A stretch of DNA of 64,000 nucleotides. Origin: Sulfitobacter undariae. GTDB lineage: Bacteria; Pseudomonadota; Alphaproteobacteria; Rhodobacterales; Rhodobacteraceae. Shown in pieces: positions 1 to 8,100 of the stretch. Both the position numbers and the translations under genes were made by a program. The DNA lies in assembly GCF_014196805.1 (NCBI RefSeq), contig NZ_JACIEI010000002.1:394279-458278 (forward strand), read 5' to 3'. The first letter of the stretch is position 1, and every line of letters begins with the position of its first letter. A model generated the notes under the pieces. That model saw only the letters and a program-made list of their open reading frames with translations, made no database searches and was not told where the DNA came from.

Positions 1-393
1 GTGTCTATCATCGCAATTAGGGGTATGATGGCTGTCATCGGCCCTAGCACAACGGCAAATTTTCTGGGCGATATTCTCAGCGCAGTATTTGGGTCGAAGG
101 CCTATTCTGGTGGGTTTGAGCATACAAATGCCGACAGTGAAATGCGTGTGCTCGCTGTGTTCTTCGCGGCCTATGGTGCGGTGCTTTTGTGGCTTTCGAC
201 GAGACTAGAGAGCCACAAAGAGTGGGTCTATGGCGCAATCGCCCTTTACTTTGCAGGCGGGGTCACCAGATTGTTTTCATATGCATCTGTTGGCTGGCCT
301 GACGCATTGTTCTTACTTCTCATGGCATTTGAACTTGGCGCCCCAATCATTATCGCTGTCATATTTACATTCGGATTGCGTGTACAAAGATGA
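1..393 (+). CDS. DUF4345-type small membrane protein, possibly partial at the left edge
   Basis: A 130-residue hydrophobic protein with three to four predicted membrane segments, around residues 45-63, 75-95 and 100-125. The size and the glycine/alanine-rich helices resemble the DUF4345 family of small bacterial membrane proteins, whose function is not known. The reading frame opens with GTG at the first base of the window, so the true start may lie upstream. No operon partner is visible, and the next gene (rpmG) begins 390 bases later. The family call is by resemblance only. Confidence 0.6.
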   Translation: MSIIAIRGMMAVIGPSTTANFLGDILSAVFGSKAYSGGFEHTNADSEMRVLAVFFAAYGAVLLWLSTRLESHKEWVYGAIALYFAGGVTRLFSYASVGWPDALFLLLMAFELGAPIIIAVIFTFGLRVQR

Positions 394-782
394 AGGGTAA
401 TAAACCCTTATAGGGTGACCGAGCATCCCTGCATTCAGCCGTCGTTTAATGACGCTCTGGTTTGAGAAAGGGACGATCCGATTCATAGGTGAGGGGGCCT
501 TGTTAAGGCCAGCTCATGAGCTAGGGAAAGATTCGCGGGCCTGATCAACAAGAATGCGAAGATGGCGAGAACTGGTCCGTCTACCTTGTGTTTTGCTGTA
601 ATATTCTTTGCTGGAGCGTCTGGCACGCCAAGATCACGCCAAGAACTATCTATTTTTGGCACCTATATGGAGCAAGGGCGTAATACAGGGTTGACTCGGC
701 GCACCGCACAGCTAAAAGCCGAAGCTCAGAGATTATACGCGCGTAGCACGAGTGGTGCGGCGCTGCTTGAGGAGAAGATAAA
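394..782. other. 389-bp stretch without a convincing gene
   Basis: I find no supported coding sequence here. An 84-codon frame from 562 overlaps rpmG, has no recognisable domain and is treated as chance. The stretch holds two short dyads side by side: a 6-bp stem with a 3-nt loop (GGCCTT/AAGGCC, 496-510) and a perfect 12-bp palindrome AGCTCATGAGCT (511-522). Neither is followed by a T-run. A possible rpmG promoter lies at 691-718. No tRNA cloverleaf was recognised. Confidence 0.4.
691..718 (+). promoter_or_regulatory. possible rpmG promoter
   Basis: TTGACT at 691-696 followed after 16 bases by TAAAAG at 713-718 gives a plausible sigma-70-type pair about 65 bases upstream of the rpmG start. 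It was read by eye only. Confidence 0.3.
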
Positions 783-950
783 ATGGCTAAGCCAACCACG
801 ATCAAGATCCGTCTGAACTCGTCCGCGGGCACAGGCCATTTCTACGTGACAAAGAAAAACGCACGCACAATGACCGAGAAAATGGTCATGAAAAAATACG
901 ACCCCGTTGCGCGTAAGCACGTTGATTACAAAGAAGGCAAGATCAAGTAA
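783..950 (+). CDS. rpmG: 50S ribosomal protein L33
   Basis: This 55-residue basic protein beginning [20 protein letters not shown] is a full-length bL33. It shows the family's [14 protein letters not shown] core and ends in [18 protein letters not shown]. It is a structural protein of the large ribosomal subunit near the E site. The zinc-binding cysteines of the C+ form are absent, so this is the C- form usual in proteobacteria. A GAGGAG ribosome-binding site lies 8-13 bases upstream of the ATG. The gene appears monocistronic: its own terminator follows at 982-1008. Confidence 0.97.
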   Translation: MAKPTTIKIRLNSSAGTGHFYVTKKNARTMTEKMVMKKYDPVARKHVDYKEGKIK

Positions 951-981
951 GATCGCCTACTTTTAGATTGTTCTAAGCTGG

Positions 982-1008
982 GAGCTGCGATATTTCGCGG
1001 CTCTTTTT
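982..1008 (+). terminator. rho-independent terminator of rpmG
   Basis: GAGCTGCGA (982-990) pairs with TCGCGGCTC (995-1003) with one G-U wobble and a 4-nt loop, followed directly by five Ts. Confidence 0.85.
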
Positions 1009-1031
1009 GCATTTGAAATACAGGAAACGCC

Positions 1032-1721
1032 ATGCCACGTGAGGGTCATTTCATTAACCGCTCTAACGCCCTACGCGCTGCGATGTTGGGGGCCAACGAC
1101 GGCGTTGTGTCGATCTCTAGCTTGATGATCGGGGTGACTGCTGCGGGGTTAACGCGCGGTGATATTCTGCTGACCGGATTGGCGGGGCTTGCCGCTGGTG
1201 GGCTGTCTATGGCGGCGGGTGAGTACATATCGGTATCGACACAATGGGATGTTGAGCAGGCGGACCTGGAGCGTGAACGCGTCGCTTTGATCGATGATCC
1301 CGAATATGAGTTAGACGAATTGACAGAAGGGCTGGAGGCGCGGGGCGTTGAAGCAGATCTGGCGCGTGAAGTGGCACAGCAGATGACAGATCACGATGCG
1401 CTGGGTGCCCATGCGCGCGAAGAGTTGGGAATCTTTGGCGTCGAGGGGCAGGCGGATCCGCAGCAAGCTGCTATATTTTCTGGTGTGGCCTTTGCGCTAG
1501 GGGCAGGGCTGCCGCTGATGGCGGCTGTTGTATCCCCTGTTGATGTCGCAGGGCCGGTGATTGCTGCGATTGCTATTGCCACACTGGCTCTGTCGGGGGC
1601 TGTAGGGGCAAGTCTGGGTGGTACGCCTATCGCACCTGCCGTGCGCCGCGTTGTGCTGTTGGGTGGGGCTGCAATGCTGCTGACGTGGGGCATCGGCAGT
1701 GCCTTTAACTTTACCCACTGA
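1032..1721 (+). CDS. VIT1/CCC1 family membrane protein (Fe/Mn transporter type)
   Basis: A 229-residue protein of the VIT family, whose members move ferrous iron or manganese across membranes. The N-terminal stretch with NALRAAMLGANDGVVS (residues 11-26) and the GLSMAAGEYISV motif (about residues 57-68) are hallmarks of the family. A long acidic, glutamate-rich cytosolic segment (about 73-145) carries the usual metal-binding helices, and three hydrophobic helices form the C-terminus. The length is normal. The gene stands alone between the rpmG terminator and a hairpin at 1751-1770. The metal specificity cannot be read from the sequence. Confidence 0.9.
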   Translation: MPREGHFINRSNALRAAMLGANDGVVSISSLMIGVTAAGLTRGDILLTGLAGLAAGGLSMAAGEYISVSTQWDVEQADLERERVALIDDPEYELDELTEGLEARGVEADLAREVAQQMTDHDALGAHAREELGIFGVEGQADPQQAAIFSGVAFALGAGLPLMAAVVSPVDVAGPVIAAIAIATLALSGAVGASLGGTPIAPAVRRVVLLGGAAMLLTWGIGSAFNFTH

Positions 1722-1750
1722 ACGTCGGCTGCACTTTAAGGATTAAAAAA

Positions 1751-1770
1751 GCCGCCCTCGAAAGGGCGGC
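1751..1770. terminator. bidirectional terminator between the VIT and BI-1 genes
   Basis: A perfect 8-bp stem GCCGCCCT/AGGGCGGC with a CGAA loop lies between convergent genes. An A-run precedes it and TCATTTTCGTTTT follows, so it can act on both strands. Confidence 0.85.
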
Positions 1771-1796
1771 TCATTTTCGTTTTAATGTACCAGCGA

Positions 1797-2573
1797 TTAT
1801 TCGCGGTTACCGAACAAAGACAGCAACATCATGAACATGTTGATGAAGTTCAGGTATAGGCTCAAGGCGCCCATGATGGCAGCTTTGCCCAACCATTCGG
1901 AATCACCCTGCTGTGCGTGGGCAACATACTCGGTTTTGATGCGCTGTGTGTCATAGGCTGTAAGGCCCGCGAAGATCAGCACGCCAATGGCGGAGATTGC
2001 AAAGGTCAGCGCAGGGTTCGGGAAGAACATGCTGACGATAGAGGCAACGATCAGGCCGATCAGACCCATCACAAGGAAGCTACCCCAACCGGAGATGTCT
2101 TTCTTGGTGGTGTAACCCCAGATGGATAGACCCGCGAAGGCGATGGAAGTCACCAGGAAAACCTGAATGATGGATGCGCCTGTATACACAAGAAAGATGG
2201 AGCTGATGGAGAGGCCCATGATAAAGGCGAAAGCATAGAACATCAGTTGGGCAGCCGCGGCAGAGATACGGTTGATCGCGGCACCAAAGCCGAAAACAAA
2301 CGCAAGCGGCGCAAACATCACAACATATTTAAGAGGGGAAGCATAAAGTGCCTCACCCAAGCCGGTTAGGAATTGACCTTCGCGCAGCGCCATTGTTGCG
2401 CCGGCTGGATCTGATGTAACCGCAAGGTTCGAAATTGCCCAAGCGGCGGCGAATGTAATCAGCATGCCAACGGACATCGTGCCGTAGACTTTGCCCATGT
2501 GCGCGCGCAGGCCCTCATCAATCGCGGCTGTGCGGCTTCCGGCACTTGTCCGGATTGTATTCACGTCTGCCAT
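1797..2573 (-). CDS. Bax inhibitor-1 / YccA-YbhL family membrane protein
   Basis: This 258-residue integral membrane protein has seven predicted helices after a short hydrophilic N-terminus. It carries the conserved GLTAYDTQRIK motif (about residues 206-216) and the C-terminal ALSLYLNFINMFMMLL helix typical of BI-1/TMBIM proteins. In bacteria these are linked to calcium leak or to control of membrane protease FtsH. The precise role here is unknown. A GGAG site lies about 6 bases before the ATG. It is transcribed leftward towards the shared hairpin at 1751-1770. Confidence 0.92.
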   Translation of the reverse strand: MADVNTIRTSAGSRTAAIDEGLRAHMGKVYGTMSVGMLITFAAAWAISNLAVTSDPAGATMALREGQFLTGLGEALYASPLKYVVMFAPLAFVFGFGAAINRISAAAAQLMFYAFAFIMGLSISSIFLVYTGASIIQVFLVTSIAFAGLSIWGYTTKKDISGWGSFLVMGLIGLIVASIVSMFFPNPALTFAISAIGVLIFAGLTAYDTQRIKTEYVAHAQQGDSEWLGKAAIMGALSLYLNFINMFMMLLSLFGNRE

Positions 2574-2682
2574 TTAAAACTCCCTAAAGATTTCCCGCGC
2601 AAGTAGTTTGGACGGGTACGCGTTCAATATCGGGTGCAATTCGCTTTTTTTCAAGGGTTTTCGGTCAAGTTTAGGCAAGAGG

Positions 2683-2901
2683 TCAGGACTTCCAAGATGC
2701 AGGCGCGTCCCAGACCGGACGGGCGGCTTCCTTTTCCGCTTCGGCGTGGCTGATCCCTACGTCGCGCAGTTGTTCATCGGTCAATGCAGCAAGGGCGCGG
2801 CGGCTGCGGCGTAATGCAAACAGGTTGGGCAAGGTGCAGCGCAGGATTCGGCGAGGTGCGGCAAAAAGTTGCAGGGCGGAGGAGGGGGTGGATGTACGCA
2901 T
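2683..2901 (-). CDS. DUF1127 small protein
   Basis: A 72-residue protein whose C-terminal half (RRALAALTDEQLRDVGIS, about residues 34-51) is a textbook DUF1127/YjiS module. Small arginine-rich DUF1127 proteins in alphaproteobacteria have been tied to RNA turnover and phosphate or stress responses. No function can be assigned to this one. It is transcribed divergently from the LysR gene at 3041, and the two share a 139-bp intergenic region, which suggests, without proving, that the LysR protein controls it. Confidence 0.85.
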   Translation of the reverse strand: MRTSTPSSALQLFAAPRRILRCTLPNLFALRRSRRALAALTDEQLRDVGISHAEAEKEAARPVWDAPASWKS

Positions 2902-3040
2902 TTCTGTCTTCTCTTTCTGTGATGTGTTGGCCTGTATTCATTTCGTTGCTTGATGTATGGGCGAAGATGATAGATCATGAAAATGAATGATTGTGATGGG
3001 TGTTATTGGATTTGGTGATGTGTGAGATGCTGGAGCGTGT

Positions 3041-3892
3041 ATGAGAAATCTTGATCTGGGCACTTTGCGGTCACTGGTGGCCGTCGCAGACGCAGGCGGC
3101 GTCACCCGTGCGGCTGGTTTTTTGCATCTGACACAGTCTGCTGTTTCAATGCAGCTTAAGCGGTTGGAGGAATTGTTGGATGTCCAACTGCTGGACCGAA
3201 GCGGCCGCGGGATTGCGTTTACGGCCAGCGGTGATCAACTGCTCAGCTATGCACGGCGCATGGTTGCGCTAAATGACGAAGCCGTGGTGCGGCTGACGGC
3301 GCAGGAATATGTCGGGGTGCTGCGTTTGGGGGTGCCCCACGACATTGTTTATCCAGATATTCCAATGGTGCTCAAGCAGTTCACCGCGCAGTTTCCTGCA
3401 ATCCGTATTGTGCTGGAATCCTCGCATACGAATACATTGAAAGAGATGTTCGCCAAAGGGGAATGTGACGTTATTCTCACGACCGAAACCACACCAGACA
3501 GCGGCGGCATTACGCTGGCCAAACGGCCTTTACACTGGGTCGGTGCACCCGGCGGGGCGGCGTGGCGGCAGCGCCCGCTGAACATCGCCTACGGCCGCTT
3601 ATGCAGCTTTCGCCCGATTGTCGTGTCGGCGTTGGATGCTGATAACATCGCGTGGGAAATGGTTGTTGAATCAGACAACGACAGCGCAATCCACGCCACT
3701 GTAAGCGCCGATTTGGCCGTGCACACGGCGATTGAGGGCTCAGAACCTCTGCAGATGGAGCGGATCGACCACGCAGGCGCGCTACCCGATTTGCCAGTCC
3801 AGCAAATAAACCTCTACAAATCAGAGGGAAAAGGCTCGGTTCCTTTGGAGGCGTTGGTGAACCTGCTGATCACCAAATTTGCGTTGAAGTGA
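3041..3892 (+). CDS. LysR family transcriptional regulator
   Basis: This 283-residue LTTR has an N-terminal winged helix-turn-helix (residues 1-62) with the signature AAGFLHLTQSAVSMQLKRLE and the usual LLDRSGRGIAFTASG wing. A linker helix and a periplasmic-binding-protein-like effector domain (about 90-283) follow. It is divergent from the DUF1127 gene. Weak dyads such as ATCAT-N8-ATGAT (2974-2991) lie between them, but I cannot name an operator. The effector is unknown. The next rightward genes concern purine bases, though a 117-bp gap separates them. Confidence 0.92.
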   Translation: MRNLDLGTLRSLVAVADAGGVTRAAGFLHLTQSAVSMQLKRLEELLDVQLLDRSGRGIAFTASGDQLLSYARRMVALNDEAVVRLTAQEYVGVLRLGVPHDIVYPDIPMVLKQFTAQFPAIRIVLESSHTNTLKEMFAKGECDVILTTETTPDSGGITLAKRPLHWVGAPGGAAWRQRPLNIAYGRLCSFRPIVVSALDADNIAWEMVVESDNDSAIHATVSADLAVHTAIEGSEPLQMERIDHAGALPDLPVQQINLYKSEGKGSVPLEALVNLLITKFALK

Positions 3893-4009
3893 AGGGCCTG
3901 ATTGTGACCTTGCCCACTGCAATCGGAGAAAAGCGAAAAATGTGCTAATTTTCGCCGCTATTGTACTTCATGTATTGCACGATTGCTGCGTGAGTGAGAC
4001 GACTTGACT

Positions 4010-4819
4010 ATGAAAAATGATCCACACCTGAGCGAAGAGCTGACCCGTGTTGCGCATCTGCTGGCGGATGCCGCCCGTGATGTGATTTTGCCCTATTTCC
4101 GCAGTGATAATCTGGGCGCTGATAACAAACTGGAAGGCGGCTATGATCCTGTCACAGTGGCGGACAGGGCGGCAGAGGCCGCCATGCGTGACGTGCTGGC
4201 CCAGTACCGCCCCCAAGACGCCATTCTGGGCGAGGAAATGGGAGTCAAGGCCGGCACCAGCGGGTTGACTTGGGTGCTTGATCCGATCGACGGAACACGC
4301 GGTTTTGTCGCAGGGACGCCGACATGGGGCGTACTGATTGCTGTGGGTGATGAGACAGGTCCAAGCATTGGCATCGTCGATCAACCCTATATCGGGGAGC
4401 GATTTATCGGCACGCCAAAGGGGGCCGAGTTGATTCGAGGCGACAGCCGTCGCACCATCCGCACCCGCGCCGCACGGCCCCTGTCAGAGGCGATTGTGTT
4501 TACAACTTTTCCCGAGGTCGGCACACCCGCCGACGCCGTTGCATTTCAGGCCGTTGCCAGCCATGCGCAGCTGACCCGATACGGTATGGACTGTTACGCC
4601 TATGCGCTTGTGGCCTCTGGGCAGGTCGATTTGGTGATTGAGGCGGGATTGAACGCTTATGATATCCAAGGCCCGCTGGCGTTGATACGGGCGGCGGGGG
4701 GCATTGTTACCGATTGGGAAGGTGGACCCGCCCATAACGGGGGTCGTGCCCTTGCTGCGGCAAACGCCGAAATTCACGCCGAAGCATTGGCGATTTTACA
4801 GAAGACTAACGCGTCATGA
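4010..4819 (+). CDS. inositol monophosphatase family phosphatase, HisN-like
   Basis: A 269-residue Mg-dependent phosphatase of the IMPase/FIG superfamily. The metal-binding motifs are present: GEEMG (near residue 80), WVLDPIDGTRGF (near residue 91, the DPIDGT motif), and YDIQGPLALIRAAGG in the second metal-site region. The family includes histidinol-phosphatase HisN of actinobacteria and alphaproteobacteria, and this is the closest match by feel. The ATG at 4010 is preferred; an in-frame TTG two codons upstream (4004) is equally spaced from the GAGTGAG site. The stop overlaps the next start by 4 nt (ATGA), so it is translated with the amidohydrolase gene. A nucleotide-monophosphate substrate is an open alternative. 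Confidence 0.82.
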   Translation: MKNDPHLSEELTRVAHLLADAARDVILPYFRSDNLGADNKLEGGYDPVTVADRAAEAAMRDVLAQYRPQDAILGEEMGVKAGTSGLTWVLDPIDGTRGFVAGTPTWGVLIAVGDETGPSIGIVDQPYIGERFIGTPKGAELIRGDSRRTIRTRAARPLSEAIVFTTFPEVGTPADAVAFQAVASHAQLTRYGMDCYAYALVASGQVDLVIEAGLNAYDIQGPLALIRAAGGIVTDWEGGPAHNGGRALAAANAEIHAEALAILQKTNAS

Positions 4820-6153
4820 CTGTGACGCTCCTGCGCGGCGCAGGCACGATCCTGACAATGGACGACACGCGGCGCGAACTGGCGGGTGAGGATATTCTGA
4901 TCCGTGATGGTGTGATCGCCGCAATCGGCCCTGCCTTGCAAGCGCCTGAAGGGGCGGATGTGGTCGATGTTTCGGGCTGTCTGATGACCCCCGGTTTGGT
5001 GAATACACACCACCATCTGTATCAAAGCCTGACACGCGCTGTGCCGGGCGGGCAGGATGCGCTGCTGTTTGGTTGGCTGCGCACGCTTTATCCGATCTGG
5101 CAGCGGTTCACGCCTGAGCATATGTTCATTTCAGCCCAAGTTGGTTTGGCGGAACTGGCCTTGTCTGGCTGCACTCTCAGCTCGGACCACCTGTACCTCT
5201 ATCCCAACGGATCAAGGCTGGAGGATACAATTCACGCGGCGTCTGAAATTGGCCTGCGGTTCCACCCCACACGCGGCGCGATGAGTATTGGCGAAAGCGC
5301 TGGCGGCTTGCCCCCTGATGCGCTGGTCGAAAATGAAGACGCGATTCTGGCAGATTGCATCCGTGTGATCGACGCATTTCATGACCCTGCCGAGGGCTCT
5401 ATGTGCCGCGTCGGGATTGCGCCGTGTTCGCCGTTTTCAGTCAGCACGGATTTGATGCGCAATGCTGCGGTTTTGGCGCGCGATAAAGGCGTGATGCTGC
5501 ACACGCATCTGGCCGAAAACGACGAAGACATCGCCTATTCCCTCGAAACTTTCGGATGCAGACCGGGGCAATACGCAGAGAGCCTTGGCTGGGTCGGCGA
5601 GGATGTGTGGCACGCCCATTGCGTTAAGCTTGATCCATCGGAAATTGCGCTATTTGCAAGCACGGGAACGGGGGTGGCCCATTGCCCTTGTTCGAATTGC
5701 CGCCTTGGCAGTGGTATCGCGCCTTTGCGCGCTATGCGTGATGCAGGGGTGCCAGTGGGGTTGGGTGTTGATGGATCGGCCAGCAATGATGCGGGCAATC
5801 TGGTGCTAGAGGCGCGGCAGGCGATGTTGTTGCAGCGTGTGGCGCTGGGCGCTGACGCGATGAGTGCGCGTGAAGCGCTGGAAATTGCAACACGTGGCGG
5901 CGCAGATGTACTTGGCCGTCCTGATTGCGGGCGTTTGGCTGTTGGAAAGCGTGCGGATATTGCGATCTGGGATATGTCGGGTGTGCATGCGGCAGGGTCA
6001 TGGGACCACGCGGCGTTGCTGTTGGCGGGGCCAACAACCGTGCGTGATCTTTTTGTTAACGGTCGTGGTGTAGTCCGAGAGGGGCAAATCACCACTGTTG
6101 ATTTGGAAGGCGTCATCAGACGTCAGAACGAATTGGCTGTTAAGTTAGGTTAA
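4816..6153 (+). CDS. 8-oxoguanine deaminase-type amidohydrolase
   Basis: This 445-residue metal-dependent deaminase belongs to the AtzB/TrzN-like branch of the amidohydrolase superfamily. It has the NTHHHLYQSLTRAVPGG motif (about residues 59-75), typical of 8-oxoguanine deaminases and hydroxyatrazine hydrolases. It also has HTHLAEND, WHAHCVKLD and the GVDGSASND aspartate motif, so all metal ligands are present. Such enzymes convert 8-oxoguanine or related purines to urate-like products and ammonia. It overlaps the upstream phosphatase by 4 nt. With guanine deaminase 0.5 kb downstream on the other strand it suggests purine-base breakdown. The exact substrate is inferred. Confidence 0.85.
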   Translation: MTVTLLRGAGTILTMDDTRRELAGEDILIRDGVIAAIGPALQAPEGADVVDVSGCLMTPGLVNTHHHLYQSLTRAVPGGQDALLFGWLRTLYPIWQRFTPEHMFISAQVGLAELALSGCTLSSDHLYLYPNGSRLEDTIHAASEIGLRFHPTRGAMSIGESAGGLPPDALVENEDAILADCIRVIDAFHDPAEGSMCRVGIAPCSPFSVSTDLMRNAAVLARDKGVMLHTHLAENDEDIAYSLETFGCRPGQYAESLGWVGEDVWHAHCVKLDPSEIALFASTGTGVAHCPCSNCRLGSGIAPLRAMRDAGVPVGLGVDGSASNDAGNLVLEARQAMLLQRVALGADAMSAREALEIATRGGADVLGRPDCGRLAVGKRADIAIWDMSGVHAAGSWDHAALLLAGPTTVRDLFVNGRGVVREGQITTVDLEGVIRRQNELAVKLG

Positions 6154-6158
6154 AGACT

Positions 6159-6653
6159 ATGAATAAATTTGTATTTTCGATTGCTGTGGCGATTCCATTG
6201 CTCATGTTTGCAGCTTGCAATGGCACGGGGTCTAGCACGGGGGGGGCTTCACCAGTGGCGGCGGCCCCCCAGTTTGCTGAAGGGCAATCAGCACAATCAC
6301 AGGTTAATGCAATCCGTGCAAAAGCAAGCCGCAAGCCTATTCAGAGGTCGCGGCGTTTGGATGCGGCGGCGCGTGCGCATGTATCGGATCTTGTGGCCAA
6401 CGGAACCTATGGCCACATCGGAAGTGATGGATCAACACCGGGAAGACGCGCAACCAAAGCGGGCTTTAAGTGGTGCACCGTTACGGAAAATTTGGGCGAA
6501 GGGTCTAAATACAACAGTCAAAGCAAGATCATGGCAGGGTGGGCCGGATCACCGGCGCACCACAAAAACATAGTTAACAAAAATGTCAGCGCCTTTGGGA
6601 TGGCGCAGAAGAATGGCATTTGGGTTCAGATACTTGCAGGCGATAACTGCTGA
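6159..6653 (+). CDS. CAP-domain lipoprotein
   Basis: A 164-residue secreted protein. The N-terminus is a lipoprotein signal with lipobox LMFAAC (lipidated Cys20), followed by a Gly/Ser/Ala linker. Residues about 50-164 form a CAP/SCP (CRISP-PR1-like) domain with a conserved histidine in YGHIG (about residue 86), ENLGEG (about 110) and the SPAHHKNI helix (about residues 130-137). The bacterial function of CAP proteins is poorly known. It starts only 5 bases after the amidohydrolase stop, so it probably shares that transcript although the topic differs. Confidence 0.85.
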   Translation: MNKFVFSIAVAIPLLMFAACNGTGSSTGGASPVAAAPQFAEGQSAQSQVNAIRAKASRKPIQRSRRLDAAARAHVSDLVANGTYGHIGSDGSTPGRRATKAGFKWCTVTENLGEGSKYNSQSKIMAGWAGSPAHHKNIVNKNVSAFGMAQKNGIWVQILAGDNC

Positions 6654-6680
6654 TTTGCTAGTGGTGTGAAGCGTATCTGC

Positions 6681-7976
6681 CTAGCCATGCACCGCAACAC
6701 CAGCGATCCATGTCGCACGGATTGCACGGTCATCTCCCATCATCAGCGTTGCAAAGACATCCTCCCAGACCGAGCCCGAGCGGTTGGCACGTTGGTTGAT
6801 TGCTTGGGTTGATTTGAGGTCAAGCACTGCAATATCTGCGTAGTTGCCAGCCGTCAGACTGCCGATTTCGTGGCCTAAGTGGAGTGCATTTGCTGATCCT
6901 GCCGTAGCCAGCCAGATCAGCTGCGCAGCATGTAGGGCCTGCCCGTGATGTTGCGCTGCTTCATAGGCAGCGGCCATCGTGCGCAACATGGAAAAGGAGG
7001 ACCCGCCACCTGTGTCTGTCGCCAACCCCAGCGGAATATGACGCGCCGCCAGCGCAGGCAGGTTCAGCGCACCGGACCCGATGAATGTATTTGACGTTGG
7101 GCAATGGATCACACGGCCTTTGACTTCGGCAAGCCGGTCAATTTCACGTGGGGTCAAATGGATCGAGTGGCCATAAAGCCCGCGTGCGCCCAGCAGCCCA
7201 TGTGCTTCATATGTGTCCAGATAATCACGCGCCTGTGGATAGAGGCTTCGCACCCATTCAATTTCGTCGGTCTGCTCGCTTAGATGGGTTTGCATCAAGC
7301 AGTCAGGGTTCTCGGCCCAGAGCGCCCCCAGTGCTGACATCTGCTCGGGCGTGGACGTGGGGGAAAACCTTGGTGTGATCGCGTATTGTGCGCGGCCCTT
7401 GCCATGCCAGCACTCAATCAGGGCTTTGCTGTCGTCATATGCGGATTGTGCGGTGTCGCGCAGATCATCAGGGGCGTTGCGATCCATGCAGGTTTTTCCT
7501 GTGACCACACATTGCCCCCGCTTTTGCGCCGCGCCAAACAGCGCATCCACACTATGGGGGTGGATCGTGGCAAATGATGCCATCGTGGTTGTGCCGTTCG
7601 CCGCTGTTAGATCCAGATAACGGGTGGCAATCGCTTCTGCATATTCGGGATCACTGAAGCGCGCTTCCTCAGGGAAAGTATAGGTGTTGAGCCAGTCAAT
7701 CAGCCGTTTTCCCCAGCTCGCGATCATGGCGGTCTGGGGGTAATGTGTATGTGCGTCCACAAATCCGGGGCAGATCAGATCATCGCCATAAGAGATCGTT
7801 TTTGCTTGTGGGTGCTGGGTTTTGAGCGTCTCGGCATCTCCGACAATCACAATGCGCCCCGCGTCTAGCAAGACAGCGCCAGTGCGATTGATGTGAATGC
7901 AATCTTCCCACGGAATCTCAAAAGGATTGCCGCTAAAGGTAAGAGTTTGGCCCGTGAGGAGTGTTTGTGTGTTCAT
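6681..7976 (-). CDS. guaD: guanine deaminase
   Basis: This 431-residue amidohydrolase hydrolyses guanine to xanthine and ammonia. Zinc ligands are visible in VDAHTHYPQ (about residues 73-81), QTHLSEQ, GHSIHLT and the ATDTGGG aspartate motif. The CPTSNTFIGSGALNLPAL segment is characteristic of guanine deaminases. The length is normal. It is divergent from mgtE across 124 bp. Together with the 8-oxoguanine deaminase at 4816 it indicates that purine bases are used for nitrogen or recycled. Confidence 0.92.
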   Translation of the reverse strand: MNTQTLLTGQTLTFSGNPFEIPWEDCIHINRTGAVLLDAGRIVIVGDAETLKTQHPQAKTISYGDDLICPGFVDAHTHYPQTAMIASWGKRLIDWLNTYTFPEEARFSDPEYAEAIATRYLDLTAANGTTTMASFATIHPHSVDALFGAAQKRGQCVVTGKTCMDRNAPDDLRDTAQSAYDDSKALIECWHGKGRAQYAITPRFSPTSTPEQMSALGALWAENPDCLMQTHLSEQTDEIEWVRSLYPQARDYLDTYEAHGLLGARGLYGHSIHLTPREIDRLAEVKGRVIHCPTSNTFIGSGALNLPALAARHIPLGLATDTGGGSSFSMLRTMAAAYEAAQHHGQALHAAQLIWLATAGSANALHLGHEIGSLTAGNYADIAVLDLKSTQAINQRANRSGSVWEDVFATLMMGDDRAIRATWIAGVAVHG

Positions 7977-8100
7977 TGCAACAAGATGACCTGTTTTTGC
8001 GGCCCAATCAATGGGCAGATGCCCCTAGATTGCTTTGCGCCCATTGTGGAATTTGTGCTATCCGCTTAAGCAGATAGGCGTTTTATAAGGGGTATTAATT

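Noticed and set aside
394..782. Possible tRNA or small RNA in the left intergenic region
   Set aside because: No cloverleaf, no T-loop GTTCRAATC box, and the dyads are too short to support a call.
562..816. 84-codon frame upstream of rpmG
   Set aside because: Overlaps the start of rpmG, has no recognisable domain or ribosome-binding site, and its composition looks non-coding.
7977..8100. Possible Mg2+ riboswitch before mgtE
   Set aside because: The 124-base leader is too short and I could not see the conserved paired elements; a TATC...GATA dyad alone is not enough.
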